Positions 25,575 through 36,705 of a stretch of 64,000 bases of DNA are shown piece by piece; positions within the stretch are counted from its first letter, which is position 1, and each line of letters begins with the position of its first letter. The notes beneath the pieces are model-generated. The model saw only the letters and a list, made by a program, of their open reading frames with translations, was not told the origin of the DNA and ran no database searches. Both the position numbers and the translations under genes were made by a program. Source of the DNA: Phoronis australis (taxonomy: Eukaryota > Phoronida > Phoronidae); the NCBI GenBank assembly GCA_002633005.1, contig NMRA01000019.1, forward strand, positions 155,346 to 219,345. Direction: 5' to 3'.

Positions 25575-25833
25575 CTTGTCCTTTCCAAGTACTATCGCAT
25601 TTTCTCGATGACGATATTGGACTAGTTTAAAGAATAAATAATTTGTTATAATATTAAAAAATATTTTCACGATTTACCTGGTTTTGTATGAATATGTTTA
25701 ACTATTTATCGATAAAATTACTACTTGTTAATTCGCCTGAATTGTGGTGAATTGTAAATCACAGGATATTAATATTATTGCAATAACCAGTATCTTAGTT
25801 GACCTGTTTGAACAAAGCACGCGTGAGAGAAAC
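25575..25833. promoter_or_regulatory. Bidirectional PUF60-NHP2 promoter region
   Basis: 259 bp separate the two divergent start codons, so the promoters and 5' UTRs of both genes must lie here unless upstream non-coding exons exist. It contains the 10-nt palindrome TTATCGATAA at 25706-25715, which includes TATCGATA, the DRE motif known from insect housekeeping promoters; use here is inferred. No TATA box is obvious at a sensible distance. Confidence 0.7.
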
Positions 25834-25978
25834 ATGGGGAAGGACAAACGGAAGTCGGAGGGTGGCGACGACGACAAAACAGCACACTGGGACGAAGTTG
25901 TGCAGCATATTAGTCCAATCGCTAATCCACTTGCTAGCAGAAAACTTGCAAAGAAAATATACAAAGCCGTCAAAAAAG
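25834..25978 (+). CDS. NHP2: NHP2 exon 1
   Basis: 145 nt, 48 codons plus one base. Acidic and basic N-terminal tail ([11 protein letters not shown]), then the first L7Ae helix. Donor AAAG|gtgagc. Confidence 0.93.
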
Positions 25979-28900
25979 GTGAGCCGTCACTTAACGGTAC
26001 AATCAGTGTCCGACTTCCGAACCGTTTCATCAATCAAAGCACAGGCGTCCTCAACTTCTGACCGTCGCCAACACAAGAATACTACAAGGTATGACACTCC
26101 GGACTAGAAATTCCACGGGTGCTTCACTTCAGCCGTCCATAGCAAACGCAAAACTATAAATTTACACAAAACAGGGATTCAACAAACCATGAGGAATGGT
26201 TCTTTCTGCCAATACCATTTACAGTGACTGTCCTACTCTAGCAGCTCTACGTCTACAGTGTTCGCAACAAATTTGCAATCAAAGCACAAAAATCTTCTCA
26301 AAAAGTTGCTGCGTACTAGCAATATACTTCACGCGGTCAAGGTCAAGTAGGGTACGGAATAATCAGATGAGTTACGAATTGCCAGTTCATCACGGAAGGT
26401 TGCGAAATGGTCTGGCTAAGTGTGGATGTTGATGTCATGACCTTCCGTGACAAACCGGCAATTTCTGTGTAGCATATTGCTGGTACACAGCGACTTTTTG
26501 GGAAGATTTTTGTGCTTTGACTGCGAATTTGTTGCGAACTAGGTGAAGCTGGACACTGTAAATGGTATTGGATGAAAGAACAATTCCTCATGGTTTGTTG
26601 AACCTCTGTTTTTTGAAAATTTATTGAGTTTTGTGATTGCTATGGGCGGCTGAAGTGAAGCACCCGTGGAATTTCTAGTCCGGAGTGTCATACCTTGTAG
26701 TATATTATAGAGTGTTGGGGACAATCAGAAGCTGATTCTCAAGACCACAGGCGTCCTCAGCTTCTGATCGGCCCAATACACTACATATAATACTACAAGG
26801 TATGACACTCGGGACTTGAAATTCCACGGGTGCTTCGATTCAGCCATCCATATCAAACACATAACTCAATAAATGTACACAAAACGGGTTCAACAAACCA
26901 TGAGCAATTGTTCTTTCTTATAATACCATTCATGGTGTCCTGCTTCAGCGAGTTCCAAGAAATTCGCAGTCAAAGCACAAAAATGTTCCCAAAAAACCCA
27001 AACACCTCGCAGTTTGACGGTTCGAGGTCAAAGACGGTACGGAAATTGCCGGTTTGTTGCGTTAAGTCATGATGTCACTTACGCTGTCCATCCGTAACTC
27101 ATCGATAATTTCCATTCGTCCTTGACCTCGAACTGTCAAAGTGCGAAGTGTGTTTGGGCTTTTTGGGAACATATTTGTGCTTTGGCTGTGAATTTCTTGC
27201 AAACTCGCTGTCCAGAGCAGGACACCTTGAATGGTATTATAAGAAAGAACAATTGCTCATGGTTTGTTGAACCCCTGTTTTGTGTAAATTTTATTGAGTT
27301 ATGTGTTTGATATGGATGGCTGAATCGAAGCACCTGTGGAATTTCTAGTCCCGAGTGTCATACCTTGTAGTATTATATGTAGTGTATTGGGGACGCGATC
27401 AGAAGCTGAGGACGCCTGTGCAGGCTAAAATACACTAACGTTACTCTGAAACACATTCTGCATAGAAGCAACTTCAGTCAAGGCTAACTATTAGTTATTC
27501 CTGCCAAGAGGTGTCGCAATTTAAAAAACGGTTGGTAGCCTAAATTGTATTGCAAATGAACGCCTTGAAAAACTCTGAATTTATTAATAAGAAGGGATGA
27601 ATCGCCATGATAAGAGGATTCAGAAAATACTGTTATCAAGTGTGTATGTTATGGAGTCGGAATAACCCCAATGATGTCTCAAACTCATCCCAGCTAGAAC
27701 AAATACTCCTCCAATCAAACTTTTTTCGAAGAGACTTCATTCAGTTGCCAATTTAGGCAACTTTTCGAAGGCCTGTTCAAAAAAAGTTTGGTTATTGGAG
27801 CATTTGTTTGAGTTAGAAGGAATTACAGACATCAACGGCCTCCGAATGTGTCCCTTTACGTGCACAAGGTACTTATAGTGACATGATTTTGATATTTTAA
27901 TCAGTGTGAGGCATAATTCGTGAAAAGCTTACAGCGTATGGAGGCCTATGGAATGGCCACCATCTTAAAGGCGAAGGCAACCTTTTTCCATGTCATTTTG
28001 AGCTAAAATAAGGTTGGTTGGTTATCCTAGACATATTTTTCACTCAATTACAGCTTTTCGTAATTTTATTAATTACTCGTCCGCTATTCCGGAAGTGACG
28101 TTTTAGGAGGCAAGCGTTTCCCGCCACTTGGTTTTGCATTGAGTTTACTGTGCAAATCTGTTCTATTCTACTTCTGTTTTGTGCTATTTTTCACCAATTG
28201 TCGCCACCACTTTCCATCGGCGAGTATTCTGCGGCAAGATAGGTTAGTAGAGAACTCAACTATGTTGGATTTAGGGATTGTTTAGTGTGTTGTAAGCTGA
28301 AAATGGCTGGAGTCTGTGACCCGTATCACAGTGACAGTAGTTTGAGTGACGGAGACCTTGTTCACAGCAGTGGTGACGAGGAATTTTTCACGGACATTCA
28401 GTGGGTGGGTACATGTTTGAGCCCGAATATAACGAGGCAGAGTAAGCACATTCACTGGCAGCTGTTGAGAGAAATTAGGCGGCTACTGAGGACAGAAGTG
28501 GTGACACATCTTGGTGCAAATGCACTGTGTGCCTTGTTTACCTACCTCAATGGAATGCTTGTGCTGTTCAGAGTTCGACGAGGCCAAGCCACTACTGGAC
28601 ATGGTTAAGTGGACCTTCGGCATACCACGGACAGAGGAACAACTGTCCTGCTACACACTCCCACTGGATGGTGACCTGAGCACCCAAACCTCTTACACCG
28701 TGTCGTGTGACTCCCTCGCCACACACCTGGCACCTTCTAAATAGCTCCAACACTTTAGACCACAATAAACTTATCAAAGTTTGGCTCGCCGATCTGTTCA
28801 CTGGACGACGAACTGTCCTCTTCACTGGGTGTCAAACTGAGCCTGTTATCACTCCCACTACTCAATATCGCTGCAGGGCTGCTTAGAGGTTCTGGGGTGG

Positions 28901-31900
28901 AGAAAACAGCACAGGGCAAATTACTACTGGTTCCAGGAATTGCACGCTCTGGGGTACGTTCGGAGGCACGGGTGACAGTAGATGAAGTGCCTCCACTGGC
29001 TCCAGTCACTGTGCTGACCACAGCTCGCGAGGCTTCTCGCTTCAAAAACGCACTTCTCGGGGGTGGCGACGGGGCACTGCGGGAATCAACACAGACGGAA
29101 TGGCATCCTTCTTCAGGCGTTGTTTCGCAGGGACCTTCATCAGTTCAGCGTACAAATCCCTTTCGTTATCGGACGGCAGAAAGTGCTTGCCACACACACG
29201 GTAATTCTCCACTGCTTTGTACGTTGCGTGGACGGGTAACGCTGCGTTCTTCACACGAACGAGCCAAGTACGGCGAAGTGTGTCATCCATCGGAAAGCGA
29301 TGCAAAGGTACTCGAAAAGCGCGCGTGAGCCGATAATTAGTACATCCCGATACGCAGCAACAGTGTGGCATGTTGACTGACTAGTAAATGAAAGCAAACG
29401 ACGACGGAACTTAAAGTGTACGCAACATGACTCTAGTACCTCAAAATAAATTTCATTATTATATCTTACTTGATTTCAGTGCCTTTAGTGCACAGCTCAT
29501 AAAGAAACACGTAAAAATTGAAAAAAATAATAATTATGTACAACGTCATGGGTTGAACCCAAGTCGTTTGGCACACTGTTCGGATCAGCAACTAAGTGTA
29601 TAGAGTGAAGTGAAAGTAAAGTATATTTAGCGTCGAGAAGGTTCGTAGAGGGATGAAAAGATGTGTTTGCGGAGGCTGCAGCAACAGCAGTCAGACGGAG
29701 AACGTCTCGGTGTTCCGAAGGACGCCAAAGTTGCGCAGTAGTGGCATCGCTTCGTGCGCCGAACGAGAGTGTGGGACCTCAGCGTGGACCAAGCGATTCT
29801 GTCCGGAGCCACTCTGTGTTCTGCCCACTTTGAGGAGTCGTGTTTCGACTCCAATCAGAGGAGATGTTACGATGAAGGCCTGGTTCAATAAAGGACAATA
29901 TTTACTATTCAGAAACATCGGCTCTTTATTCAGGATCGTCTGTTGGATGACTGGGTTGACTGGCCGAGCCCGAGGCCGCTTCTCTCGCGGGAGGATCCAG
30001 TTCGTAAGGCCTCAAAGTAGAAAAGTACGCAGCTGAAAACATATCAAACTCGTTCTCGCTTTCGTGCAACCCCATTTCGTCATCCTGGCCACCATTCTCG
30101 TACGTTTCTTCATAGTATTTGTTCATTTCTTGCTCATAATCGTTGTCGCTTTCAAATTCCCTACTCTCCGCCGTTGTTCAATGCTAGTCGCTGATCTCTT
30201 GTGTTCAACCCATGATGTCACATGGCGGGAAATGTGAAAATTGGCGAAATTGAAACAGAAATCAAAATTTCGAGCTAATGACACAAAATAATCATGGATT
30301 TGGCTAAATTTTACGTCATACATTTAGTCTGTGGCCACCGGTAATTCGAAATGTGCAAAAATCCATGGTGTGTACTGTTTAACACAACCGAGGTAGAACA
30401 ATGACTGACTCGGCAGCTCTCACAGTGAGACTATATGAAAACAAATTGGCGCGAAATGCTTGCCTCCTAAAACGTCACTTCCGGAATAGCGGACGAGTAA
30501 TTAATAAAATTACAAAAAGCTATAATTAAGTGGAAAATATGTCTTGGATAACCAACCAACCTTATTTTAGGTCAAAATGACATGGAAAAAGGTTGCCTTC
30601 GCCTTTAACTGCGACAAGTTGAGACAGTGGTACTGTCTAGTTCTCAAATGGAGAGAATTTCACTGTATCAGGAAGGAATTTCAACTTATCAGGAGAATTT
30701 CACAGGCTTGAAGCTGCATCAATCTCCCGACCAGGAGAATCCTCTGCCTCATCTAAAACTAGATCTAATTACGAGTGTAACTACAAAAATCCAACGATAG
30801 TACCGCAATTGACAAAAACATGACAAAATGAATGTAATCCGGCTATAATACTTATTGGGAGATGTAAAGTCTGCATCCATTTCAAGAGTTAACACGAGGG
30901 TTTCACAGCTGCAATGGTTACCCTCAATGTCACCTGCCATACCGTATTCGCCGTAATAACCGCCCATGCCCCTATAAGCGCCCCCCACGCGTTTTCAGAC
31001 TGCTAAAATAAGCGCCCAGTCCATGAACGTGTATGTGCAAAAAATGCCTTACCAGTCCTAAAATTCTACAGTAACGTCTTCAATTTATCAATAATATCCG
31101 ACAGTCCTCGCTGCTATGTCGGTATTTAGTCATGATTATACGCTTCAGAACTTCCGCCATGCCTCAAAACGAACACAAAAGTTCCGCTGATATTGCCAGG
31201 ACCAATGGTCTGGCCTTTCAGAACAGCAGTAGTGTACTTGTCTGCGGGATTGCTTTGTAGATATTTACTGCTTTCAACAGGAATCCAAATTTCTTTGTAG
31301 GCCTACACGTGAAAACTGCGAATCGAAGACTAATAAAAAGCTTGGCCAGTGTTAACAGCACGTGGCCAGGAAGTGCGCGCTACATACATGAACCTGTCAT
31401 CAAAGACATTAGTCGGGAACTATCCATTCATGAAACGGGTAGCATAGCATCAGCAAGAAATGAATATTGGCACTAATTTCCGACAGTTTTTAATACTATA
31501 AAAAATGTTTGCGTTATTTTTAAGATGAATTGTTTGATTAACCATAATTGGTGTTTTTAAGCCAAATATCCGATAAAATGACCACTGACGGTGAATGCTT
31601 ACACACCCTTACACCGAAAAATAACTGTCAGTCACGTACGCATCCAGTCACACGGCGACTAATATGGCCTTACCGAGACAAATGTCGAACGTTTTTAGCA
31701 TATGAGACCGGCAAGTGCTGAATGAAACATGCTCTGGTTTAGGCCTACTGCTTGTGCTAATTTCTTTATACAATGCACATCTAGCTCGTTAGATTGCGTG
31801 GCTCTGGCCAAAAGACGGTATCTGCTCTGACAAATGAACTCTGGTGACACGCACGCGCTTGCTTACTCACAAATGCAGACGACTTCAAAACAAAACGGTC

Positions 31901-34900
31901 ACGTGACAACAACATGTGTGTTCATCCAGACATTTTTCTCATGTTGCCGATCATACATGTAGATGGCATGATGTAACACAGATTTGTACTTAAACCTGCC
32001 GTGATCCTGACTCCACGGGAACTTAAAAATCTTAGGGACGCTACTTGGAAAACTTAGAAGGATTTCAGGTATAATGTGCTTGAGTCGAAACTGTATTTTT
32101 GTTCAAGCATTCAGGTCGCCATATCGACGATTGCGAGGCAGGCAGTCGGCGAGTTTTCGCCCTGGGATTTCAGCACAATTTTCTGTAAAATGATCGTAAC
32201 TTAGCAGCAAAATTTGATAGCAATGCACCACGGTTTTTGTAGAAAGTCTTTCATAGATTACAGATACGTCACACAGTGTAAATATGATGAATCTTAGCTT
32301 CCGATTGGATTTTTTACCAGGTCGGCTAACAAAATCTGAGGCCTTATGGCGACTCGCAGGTTGCCAGCTCAAGGCCTGACATTACACACTAGTGTTCTTA
32401 ACTGGTATCACTTTCTTAACTGGTTTCACATTGTCTCACGTGTGTATTGTATTGCAGCACAGAAAAATAAGCATCTTCGCAAAGGAGTTCGCGAAGTCCA
32501 GAAATTTGTTCGCAAAGGTGAAACGGGGTGAGTTGGTGAATAACACAATAACTGGTAGATGGGTTTAATTAATTCCGAGAAAGGTTTTGTTAAGAGCTGG
32601 GGACATTTTGTCATTTCAAGATTGCTTGTCAGCATACGACTCCTGTGTTAATAGTCTTTTATTCAAATGAGAGCGTACAAGTGCTGCAACACCAAAATCA
32701 CCTCAGCGACGTTTTTTGTTGTTATGGTGGTGCTACCCAGAAACTGTGCGCGAGCTGGAGTTTTGGCCAGGTCACAAACGATGACCTGGTAATTTTCATA
32801 ATGTCGAGGGCTGTCTTAGTAGTATGAGCATGACGTTCCACTGGCATTGTTTTTTCACACTTTCTTGGGAGGAGCCACATGTCGCACCACTCCAACGGTG
32901 TGTTCTTTGTGATAGCCAATAAACAAATTATCCGACGCCATTTTAGGTTTGTATTCTGAACTTCAAAGTTAAAACATGATGAAAAATATATTACCATGTG
33001 TATGTTAATTCAACACTACACATAAGTGTCATTCACACTATGAATTTCTATAGAACAAGTTACTCCTGGTATGAATTGTCATTGTCACTAGGTTTAATAG
33101 TAGTGTGGATGCTGTTTGAGCTGAGCTAACTTGACACACGAGCGACAAATAACCCCCACCAGGTGGCACCTTATCAAGGTAGAGTAACTTCTAGAACAAC
33201 TTGCACCAGTTGCAAGTTGTAGTGCCGAAGTAATTACCAGCTGTGCGCTTGCTCAGCCGCACATTTTTGTGGCATATTTGTCGCTTGGTGTATAGTGTGG
33301 AGTGTTGACACTGGGCGTAATGGAGATAAGTTGTTTCAGGGCAAGTTGTTCCTATGGCAACTTGTGTGGACAGGACTTATTAGAGTTCTGTCCCCATTAT
33401 CATAGATATTTCACTTTATTGACTGTAGTCAGTTATTTGTTGAGAGCTGCTACAAACTGACTTAATTATAGATAGAGTTTGGCTGCGTGTATCACATGAC
33501 GTTGGTTATTCATAAATATGTCAGTAGATAATAACAAGTAGTGTCTTGTACCCTAATTGAAACCTTGTTGATAGACAGAGGTACAAATGATTTGGAATCA
33601 TCATGATAATTAAGTCTGCTAATATTTCTATTTATCCTTTGTAAGCACACATACGTTATGTTGTGAGTTGCTTCAGGCAATACAATGACTCTTGTGCTAT
33701 GAAGTATGCCGTCAATGCCAATCACGTTTCGCTGTGTATAAAATTACATCTTTATTTTCCCTGGTTAATTATTCACACACTATGTACAATTATATATCTT
33801 GATTTGTTATTGCCAGCTTTAATATTTCTTTATCCGCAACGTTTTTGAGCCAGATATGCAATTGATTTTAACAGCAGGGCAAATCTTTACCGTCCATTTT
33901 CAGGCTGCCTTTTTGATTTTCAAGTTTGAACTTCGAAAACTAGTTTTTCTTCACTGTATGAGAAGATTTATACGATAATTTTCACTTTTTTTCATGTTTT
34001 CTCTGTGTATTAGAGGTAAAAAGAAATATTGGACCATTCTTTTGAAAAAGGACTTTGATGGCAGATATTTTGTTGTTTGATTGTAAATAAAAAATCTGAC
34101 ACTCTTCTAGATTGTCAGGATGTAATTCAAGCATGGAGTTAACTTAGTTCATTTTTTGAGAAGTTCACATTCAAAGCAGATTACAAACTATGACTGTCGT
34201 CGCATTTTATTCAACTGTGAAGCGTTAAGGTTGTCTGTTACTGTAAGAAACATGAGAGTTGATAGTTGCTGTAAATTGACATTTGAATTGCAGTGTGGTT
34301 ATCTTTGCTGGAGACACTAGTCCGGTGGATGTCATATGTCACATGCCGCTCGTGTGCGAGGAGAAGGGTATACCGTATTGCTACACTCCCTCCAAAGATG
34401 TGAGTTGAGTTCAACTGTTGCCTAGCGACTGATGAAAATTCACATGTCTTTTTGTTTGGATTTCACTCTGTGTTTGAAACACTGTCTCTGCACCCTTGGT
34501 AAAATTCTCAGCTTAGTCAATTTCGTTGAGTCCCTATGTGGGTTTATTGCCCCTTCAACGTAATTGTCACAGGCAGAGCAAACGAGGTTTCTAAAAAAGT
34601 TGTTTTTGACCCCGGTAGAACACGGTGTGTTATGGCTTTAAATTTAAATGAAATTTTATTTCATTGTTAGCGTTGTCTTGGCAATATTTTTATCTATTGC
34701 GGCACTATAATATCCCTGTTATGTCATGCAGAATTGATTCACACCCGCTTATTAGCCAGGTACATTAATTTCTGTATAAAAACTATCTTAATTATCTGAA
34801 ATTAATCTGTTTTATCTGATCTCAGTGTCAGGGGTGAAAATCGGTCATTTCCTTCTTACCTGTCTACCTGTCTTACGCTGAGACTCTCCACTTAGCACTA

Positions 34901-35424
34901 TTAAGCATATGAGAGCGGTTACAATTATCGCCAAGACGAAACCTGCCTATTGGAATATCTCGATCATTTTCGTAATTCACATCTAAACCAAGGGTATGAC
35001 ATTAAGCTGGCTCCACTGTTTATGTAAATATGTGTATTCCTCCATGTAGATGGATAACTATGTAGTAATTTTTAATTGGAAATTGTTGTACATTATATTT
35101 TCCGTAATAAACATTAAAATGCATTGTGAGCATTCTTTGCAATTAGCAATTTTTTGAAATATAGAAAAATGGCAGTGCTGTAAATTCTTTTGTTGCTAAG
35201 TGACGAGTTTTGACAGTGGAGTAATGATAGTTTCTTCTATTTTGCTGTGTACTGAAAGTCGAGCCAATTACTGATTTTCTTCTTCCCGCACACCACAGGA
35301 TCTGGGAGCAGCGTGTGGGTCCAAGAGGCCCACTTGTATGGTGATGATCAAAGCACACCAAGACTACAAAGACCTGTATGATGAGTGTTATGAAAGCATC
35401 AAAGGGTTACCCCTGCCGTTATGA
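25834..35424 (+). CDS. NHP2: H/ACA ribonucleoprotein subunit NHP2, complete, 4 coding exons
   Basis: NHP2 is an L7Ae-family RNA-binding core protein of H/ACA snoRNPs, which guide rRNA pseudouridylation and, in vertebrates, form part of telomerase RNP. It acts in the nucleolus and Cajal bodies. Exons 25834-25978, 32458-32527, 34294-34399 and 35299-35424 join in phase to 447 nt, 148 residues plus stop (human NHP2: 153). Seen: [18 protein letters not shown], then [18 protein letters not shown] (L7Ae RNA-binding helix and loop), [20 protein letters not shown], a [13 protein letters not shown] loop and the LPLPL terminus. All match the human order. The start ATG is the first in frame with the family, in AAACATGG context. 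Intron 1 is large and filled with transposons. No AATAAA was found soon after the stop; AATATA variants occur near 35645. Confidence 0.95.
26039..27421. mobile_element. Tandem pair of palindromic MITE units in NHP2 intron 1
   Basis: Two units of about 0.7 kb each (26039-26747 and 26748-27421) are themselves fold-backs. The outer ends read GCACAGGCGTCCTCAACTTC and, reverse-complemented, GCACAGGCGTCCTCAGCTTC. Both arms of each unit carry TACAAGGTATGACACTC, AAATTCCAC.GGTGCTTC and TTCAACAAACCATGAG in opposite orientations. The inner junction near 26748 is imperfect. No ORF codes for a transposase. It starts only 60 bp after the exon 1 donor. Confidence 0.75.
27695..27915 (+). repeat. Small inverted repeat plus dispersed repeat, related to 58095-58220
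   Basis: CAAATACTCCTCCAATCAAA and its inverted partner (TTTGGTTATTGGAGCATTTG) flank about 45 bp. The following segment (GAGTTAGAAGGAATTACAGA through GAGGCATAATTCG) matches, inverted, the segment at 58095-58220. Confidence 0.5.
28303..28620 (+). pseudogene. P2X7-C-terminal-like (cysteine-rich) accessory protein of the Kolobok element, frameshifted
   Basis: It starts [18 protein letters not shown] and continues with an acidic patch. A shift near 28410 puts the FEPEYNEAE motif in another frame, followed by stops. Farther on, a W-C-x-C-x2-C type cluster and a MECLCC pattern appear in shifted frames. The 36 kb copy preserves the same region better (FEPEFNEAEYA, KCTVCTIMPTSMECPSC). These signatures resemble the cysteine-rich domain shared with the P2X7 C-terminus; that assignment is from memory of the family and is moderately sure. 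Confidence 0.5.
28600..29371 (-). pseudogene. THAP-domain Kolobok transposase relic, catalytic core deleted
   Basis: The N-terminus (29371 down to 29042) is a THAP zinc finger: [20 protein letters not shown], an invariant W, VCGKHF (the C-x2-H pair) and an [10 protein letters not shown] end. The frame then shifts into a Ser/Thr/Pro-rich linker (about 29040-28755) ending [11 protein letters not shown] second shift leads to [20 protein letters not shown], a C-x2-C segment that follows the KFIV motif in THAP/Kolobok transposases. No DDE-type core is left. The 3' ends of this relic and the plus-strand cysteine-rich relic overlap or abut. Confidence 0.65.
29653..29891 (+). pseudogene. Second, divergent THAP-domain relic in the same element
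   Basis: It begins [20 protein letters not shown] (C-x2-C). A frame change at about 29712 continues as PKDAKVAQ, a stop, [11 protein letters not shown], then [12 protein letters not shown], the C-x2-H and trailing Phe of a THAP finger. The sequence is only distantly like the minus-strand THAP at 29042-29371, so it is not a simple inverted copy. AATAAA follows at 29887-29892. Confidence 0.6.
29928..30165 (-). pseudogene. Acidic protein relic, possible second P2X7-like gene of the element
   Basis: This is an open minus-strand stretch of about 80 residues rich in Glu/Asp, with [13 protein letters not shown]-like and [13 protein letters not shown] segments, then [14 protein letters not shown], which resembles the RPYxFEPxA motif at the start of P2X7-like cysteine-rich proteins. 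No cysteine-rich domain follows. Its place mirrors the plus-strand relic at the other end. Confidence 0.35.
32458..32527 (+). CDS. NHP2: NHP2 exon 2
   Basis: 70 nt after TATTGCAG. Encodes [22 protein letters not shown] and a split Gly. Donor GG|gtgagt. Corresponds to KQIRRGVKEVQKFVNKGEKG of human NHP2. Confidence 0.95.
34294..34399 (+). CDS. NHP2: NHP2 exon 3
   Basis: 106 nt after GAATTGCAG. Encodes [20 protein letters not shown] followed by [15 protein letters not shown], the central beta-sheet of the L7Ae fold. Donor GAT|gtgagt; exit phase 0. Confidence 0.95.
35299..35424 (+). CDS. NHP2: NHP2 exon 4 and stop
   Basis: 126 nt after CACCACAG. Encodes [20 protein letters not shown], an acidic helix and the conserved LPLPL end, TGA. 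Confidence 0.95.
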   Translation, partial: DLGAACGSKRPTCMVMIKAHQDYKDLYDECYESIKGLPLPL

Positions 35425-36107
35425 GCTCCCCTTATGAGCTGAACGGACACTTCTTGTGTGGATCTTGGAGCATAACTGTCGCTTCAAAGGATAAAGGATT
35501 GGATGATAATTTCAGTCTTAGTTCAGGAAGTCATCACTGTGTTGGATGCCTATAAGTAGAGTCTGACTGAAGAAACATTGGGGACTTGCACTGATTGCTG
35601 GGTTGTACCTGCACCACATTTTGTTGGTTGCTTTTTAAAGTAAAATATAAATATATTCTACTCTTGGAAACGAGTATATTTTGTGTGCTTATTATAAAAT
35701 GTTTAATGGGGTGTTTTGCTGATGTTTAGCGGTCAATGCTGAATGTGCTTGTCCGATATTGGATTGTTGCCAAAAAGACTGACTACTCAAGTCACAGGCT
35801 ATTTGCATGCGTCATTTTTGAATTTGCTGTTTTAGGGATGGCCATCTCCAATTAAATTTGAAGTGTTTTCTTGGGTGGTTCATGGTTTCGATGCACTGAT
35901 TTTTAACAAAAATGAATCCAAAAGAAAAACTTTTCTCAGCAGTATAATCGCTTTTACAGTGTTTGTGGCCTGAACAGCAACTTTTTATTAGCATAAAGCA
36001 CTGGGCCAACAACATAATATAAACAGAACTGTTTGCACACTTGACATTTGTTCACTTTTCGCAACAATTCACCACAGACAGTGTCACTGATGAACATACC
36101 CCAAAGC

Positions 36108-36705
36108 ATGCAATGCCGGGAGCTAGCAGTGATTCGCCCTGTGCTAGTGTTGTCTGCAGCCCTGCAGAGATGTAGAGTAGTGGGAGTGAACACAGGTCCA
36201 GTTCGACACCCAGTGAGGAGGACAGTTCATGGTCCAGTGAACAGGCCGGTGAGCCAAACTTTGATAAGTTTATTGTGGACTTGACTAAAGTATTGAAGCT
36301 ATTTAGAAGATGCCAGGTGTGTGACGAGAGAGTCGCACGACGGGACGTAATCGGTTTGGGTGCTCAAGTCACCATCAAGTGTGAACAGCTTGGGCATTCC
36401 ATTGAGGTTGGCATAATAGTGCACACCGTGCATTTAGACCAAGACGTCCCATCACGTCTGTCCCCGGTCTCTGCCTCGTACCTCTCAACAGCTGTTTGTG
36501 CGTATTCTGCCTCATTAAACTCGGGCTCAAACGTATATCCACCCACTGACTATTCGCGAAAAGATTCCTCGTCACCACGTCACTGTCTGTGATATGGGTT
36601 GCGGACTCCAGCCATTTTTAGGCTACTACAAACTAAACAATCCCTAAATTCAACCTAATCGAGTTCTGTAACAACCTAGCTTGTCGAATGCTCGTCGATA
36701 GGATG
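36108..36705. mobile_element. Second, inverted relic of the same Kolobok family
   Basis: It matches about 28200-28900 in reverse orientation. Plus strand: [33 protein letters not shown], then [20 protein letters not shown] and RCQVC (transposase C-terminal part, longer open frame than in the first copy). Minus strand: AGV start near 36615, YTFEPEFNEAEYAQ, and KCTVCTIMPTSMECPSC (cysteine-rich protein). Homology continues through the untranslated leader (TTTAGGGATTGTTTAGT-type sequence near 36640). No inverted ends were found, so it is a fragment. Confidence 0.7.

Larger units (their letters stand above)
27969..30604. mobile_element. Kolobok-type DNA transposon, complete ends, TTAA target duplication, non-functional genes
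   Basis: The ends are AGGCGAAGGCAACCTTTTTC and its inverted copy; inverted repeats extend about 150 bp (27969-28121 and 30449-30604) with a few mismatches. TTAA flanks both sides (27965-27968 and 30605-30608). TTAA duplications together with THAP-domain transposases define the Kolobok superfamily; piggyBac also uses TTAA but lacks THAP. Inside are four gene relics: a plus-strand cysteine-rich protein, a minus-strand THAP transposase, a plus-strand THAP relic and a minus-strand acidic relic. The transposase catalytic core is missing, so the element is non-autonomous. Inserted in NHP2 intron 1. Confidence 0.8.

Noticed and set aside
27969-30604. piggyBac as the source of the TTAA-flanked element
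   Set aside because: TTAA fits, but the ends do not start with the piggyBac-type CCC/TTAACCC pattern and the genes inside carry THAP fingers, which is a Kolobok trait.
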